14,199 nucleotides of DNA from Caryophanales bacterium UBA6985. GTDB lineage: Bacteria > Bacillota_I > Bacilli_A > RF39 > UBA660. Positions within the stretch are counted from its first letter, which is position 1, and each line of letters opens with the position of its first letter. The position numbers and the translations under genes were made by a program. This document shows, in pieces, positions 13,943-14,199 of the stretch. Below the pieces are notes generated by a model. It was not told the origin of the DNA and searched no databases. It saw nothing but the letters and a program-made list of their open reading frames with translations. The stretch covers positions 1-14,199 of the forward strand of contig DJYF01000013.1 of the NCBI GenBank assembly GCA_002450035.1, given 5' to 3'.

Positions 13943-14013
13943 TTATTTTAATAATTATATTAAATATAATATTATAAATAATATTAATTTAAATAATAAT
14001 ATTAAATATTAAA
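13943..14013. other. 71-base tract of only A and T in the 13869-14169 gene-free region
   Basis: Every base from 13943 to 14013 is A or T, with many small palindromes built from AATATT and ATTAAT. GAGTTATT (13940-13947) and AATAACTC (14024-14031) bracket it as an inverted repeat. It lies in the predicted leader of the next operon. It could be an easily melted region, such as an origin or protein-nucleation site, or a stretch of structured leader RNA. Confidence 0.6.
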
Positions 14014-14026
14014 CTCTAGATATAAT

Positions 14027-14116
14027 AACTCCCCCGTAAAGAGAATGTAGATATGTTTAGAACCGCTTACTAGTCATAACAAAGTAGTTAATCTACATTT
14101 CTTCTACGGGGGAACT
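14027..14116. repeat. Long imperfect inverted repeat built on two G5 motif copies (C and D)
   Basis: Arms 14027-14052 and 14091-14116 match at 21 of 26 positions when inverted, with two of the mismatches allowed as G-U in RNA. The inner nine and the outer TACGGGGGA segments are exact. The 38-base loop is AT-rich. Each arm contains one TACGGGGG motif, pointing outward in opposite directions. It could be a leader RNA hairpin, a two-way terminator or a recombination site. Confidence 0.65.
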
Positions 14117-14169
14117 TTCATTCTAATACAACTATTAATTATAAAGATACTAATTTAAATGATATAAGT

Positions 14170-14199
14170 ATGGCTAGTATTGCTCAACTTGTTAGTGAA
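14170..14199 (+). CDS. Start of a gene cut by the window end
   Basis: ATG at 14170 opens a frame encoding MASIAQLVSE up to the last base. It lies downstream of the promoter at 13896-13926 and the inverted repeat. The frame is open upstream back to the stop at 14089-14091 but contains no earlier ATG; the upstream reading (NTTINYKDTNLNDIS) looks protein-like, so a non-ATG start cannot be excluded. Ten residues are not enough to name the product. Confidence 0.45.
   Translation, partial: MASIAQLVSE

Noticed and set aside
13943..14013. CRISPR-like or tandem repeat array
   Set aside because: The A/T words recur irregularly, with no constant repeat length or spacer.
14053..14090. Possible tRNA in the loop region of the inverted repeat
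   Set aside because: I could not form an acceptor stem, T-arm or anticodon loop of proper size; the fold is a single long hairpin.

Overview
The window is a stretch of a tailed double-stranded DNA phage (or prophage) genome whose host is almost certainly in the Bacteroidota. It is AT-rich and every credible gene reads on the + strand. Genes are packed with gaps of a few bases or short overlaps. Starts are preceded by A/T-rich sequence rather than Shine-Dalgarno sites (with one exception), and two intergenic regions carry good matches to the Bacteroides promoter pattern (-7 element TAnnTTTG). TAA, TAG and TGA all end genes, so there is no sign of stop-codon recoding. The protein families resemble those of gut Bacteroides podoviruses, including crAss-like phages. 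No terminase, portal or RNA polymerase lies in the window, so the crAss-like assignment is inference.

Layout: (1) 1-3102, virion structural genes: the 3' end of a structural protein (possibly the major capsid protein), a 366-aa structural protein, a 278-aa probable head-tail connector or ring protein, and a 320-aa beta-rich virion protein. A hairpin (3117-3144) closes this block. (2) 3161-4802, accessory genes: a single-pass membrane protein, a small helical protein and a two-domain protein of a common gut-phage family. (3) 4783-9252, the host-recognition block: a 422-aa tail fibre protein and a 1058-aa tailspike with a C-terminal right-handed beta-helix (pectate-lyase superfamily) that probably degrades host surface glycans. 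(4) 9254-10736, small genes: a helical protein, a holin-like membrane protein, and three nested overlapping genes (40-aa basic peptide, four-pass membrane protein, HTH DNA-binding protein). (5) 10737-10927, a compact regulatory island: a G5 motif, a strong terminator, a Bacteroides-type promoter and a palindrome at the predicted transcription start. (6) 10928-13868, an operon of small conserved phage proteins: a Trp/Met- and Cys-rich 324-aa coiled-coil protein, a 112-aa beta protein, a 163-aa protein, a 76-aa charged protein, a terminator, a 136-aa protein and a 133-aa HEAEH zinc-metallopeptidase-like protein. (7) 13869-14169, a 300-base intergenic region with a second Bacteroides-type promoter, a 71-base tract of only A and T, and a large inverted repeat, leading into a gene cut by the window end.

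The most unusual signal is a 15-22 base motif around TACGGGGG, found five times. It accounts for every run of five G or C that I could find by eye. Three copies sit at three different transcription-unit boundaries, one more forms the other arm of the inverted repeat at the right-hand boundary, and one is antisense inside a gene. It may be a phage-specific transcription or processing signal.
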